From an uncultured Kiloniellaceae bacterium (GTDB lineage: Bacteria; Pseudomonadota; Alphaproteobacteria; Kiloniellales; Kiloniellaceae): DNA of 64,000 bases. The notes under the pieces are model-generated. The model worked only from the letters and a program-made list of their open reading frames with translations, had not been told where the DNA came from and ran no database searches. Shown here piece after piece: positions 63,919 through 64,000 of the stretch (the first letter of the stretch is position 1; each line of letters starts with the position of its first letter). A program made the position numbers and the translations under genes. The stretch spans positions 1,364,001 to 1,428,000 of the forward strand of contig CANLSF010000001.1 of assembly GCA_947493695.1 (NCBI GenBank), written 5' to 3'.

Positions 63919-64000
63919 ATGGCGGAAAAAAACGCGCCCGTGAGTGAGGCGGAAAAGGCCGTGTCTTTTGACGACGAGGCCCATGGCCCGCTTGCGAAAC
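63919..64000 (+). CDS. Start of ABC sugar transporter permease (FrcC-like), cut by the window edge
   Basis: The first 27 codons, MAEKNAPVSEAEKAVSFDDE then AHGPLAK, are open to the right edge. Charged leader of an ABC permease is expected here because the binding protein of the same system lies 100 nt upstream. Only position and the open frame support it. Confidence 0.55.
   Translation, partial: MAEKNAPVSEAEKAVSFDDEAHGPLAK

Overview
The window is a stretch of an alphaproteobacterial chromosome, most like a marine or soil Rhodospirillales/Kiloniellales-type heterotroph. The evidence is gene content and order: bolA / J-domain / cobS / cobT / rpmB in one neighbourhood, aroK-aroB-CorC in one operon, an RHH_4 regulator, a DUF2889 protein, a TIGR01459-type HAD protein, a malyl-CoA lyase of the Rhodobacter Mcl1 type, and accA. 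No tRNA, rRNA or CRISPR array was recognised. The species cannot be named from the sequence alone.

Layout. 0-9.4 kb (mostly + strand): a degenerate EAL protein, a HAD protein, a class III cyclase with an N-terminal SRPBCC-like domain and zinc ribbon, a very long coiled-coil inner-membrane protein, an Atm1-type ABC exporter and a VOC protein. 9.5-25 kb is housekeeping: rpmB, a phytase-like esterase, dienelactone hydrolase, cobT/cobS (aerobic B12 cobaltochelatase), a J-domain protein, bolA, an RHH regulator, a CorC/HlyC-type CBS protein, aroB, aroK, a small conserved membrane protein plus a large exported helical protein, and xerD. 25-33.6 kb: malyl-CoA lyase, a PEP-CTERM protein behind a good sigma-54 promoter, a di-haem cytochrome, a lectin-like protein, a membrane-anchored LytTR regulator, a chemoreceptor with a C-terminal PilZ domain and a thioredoxin-like protein.

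33.6-45.4 kb is accessory DNA. It begins where a carboxymuconolactone-decarboxylase-family gene is cut off. It holds an alpha/beta hydrolase, an XRE + ImmA/IrrE pair, a DUF2188 protein and an AT-rich operon for an AvcD-like P-loop/deoxycytidylate deaminase (a known anti-phage family) followed by an unrecognised 66-residue protein. After that comes a partly decayed array of thiY-tenA copies (two intact tenA, one frameshifted tenA, one intact thiY, one thiY fragment), interrupted by a parDE-like toxin-antitoxin pair. The array is full of long palindromes and 52-bp tandem repeats, and the intact thiY-tenA operon is headed by a TPP riboswitch.

45.6-64 kb: accA, a pentapeptide-repeat protein, a second PEP-CTERM protein, a PAS protein, two NTF2-like proteins divergent from a LysR regulator, a lipoprotein, a tctCBA tricarboxylate-type transporter with a GntR regulator, a PAS histidine kinase, an acyl-CoA dehydrogenase-fold enzyme with the hallmarks of 3-sulfinopropionyl-CoA desulfinase beside a ThDP enzyme, msrA, a DUF2235 hydrolase, and the start of a fructose-type sugar ABC operon that runs off the right edge.

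The strongest candidates for something new are the AvcD-like operon with its small partner and leader, the Acd-like/ThDP organosulfur pair, and the repeat-driven thiY-tenA array. Start codons were chosen by eye from ribosome binding sites and family starts.
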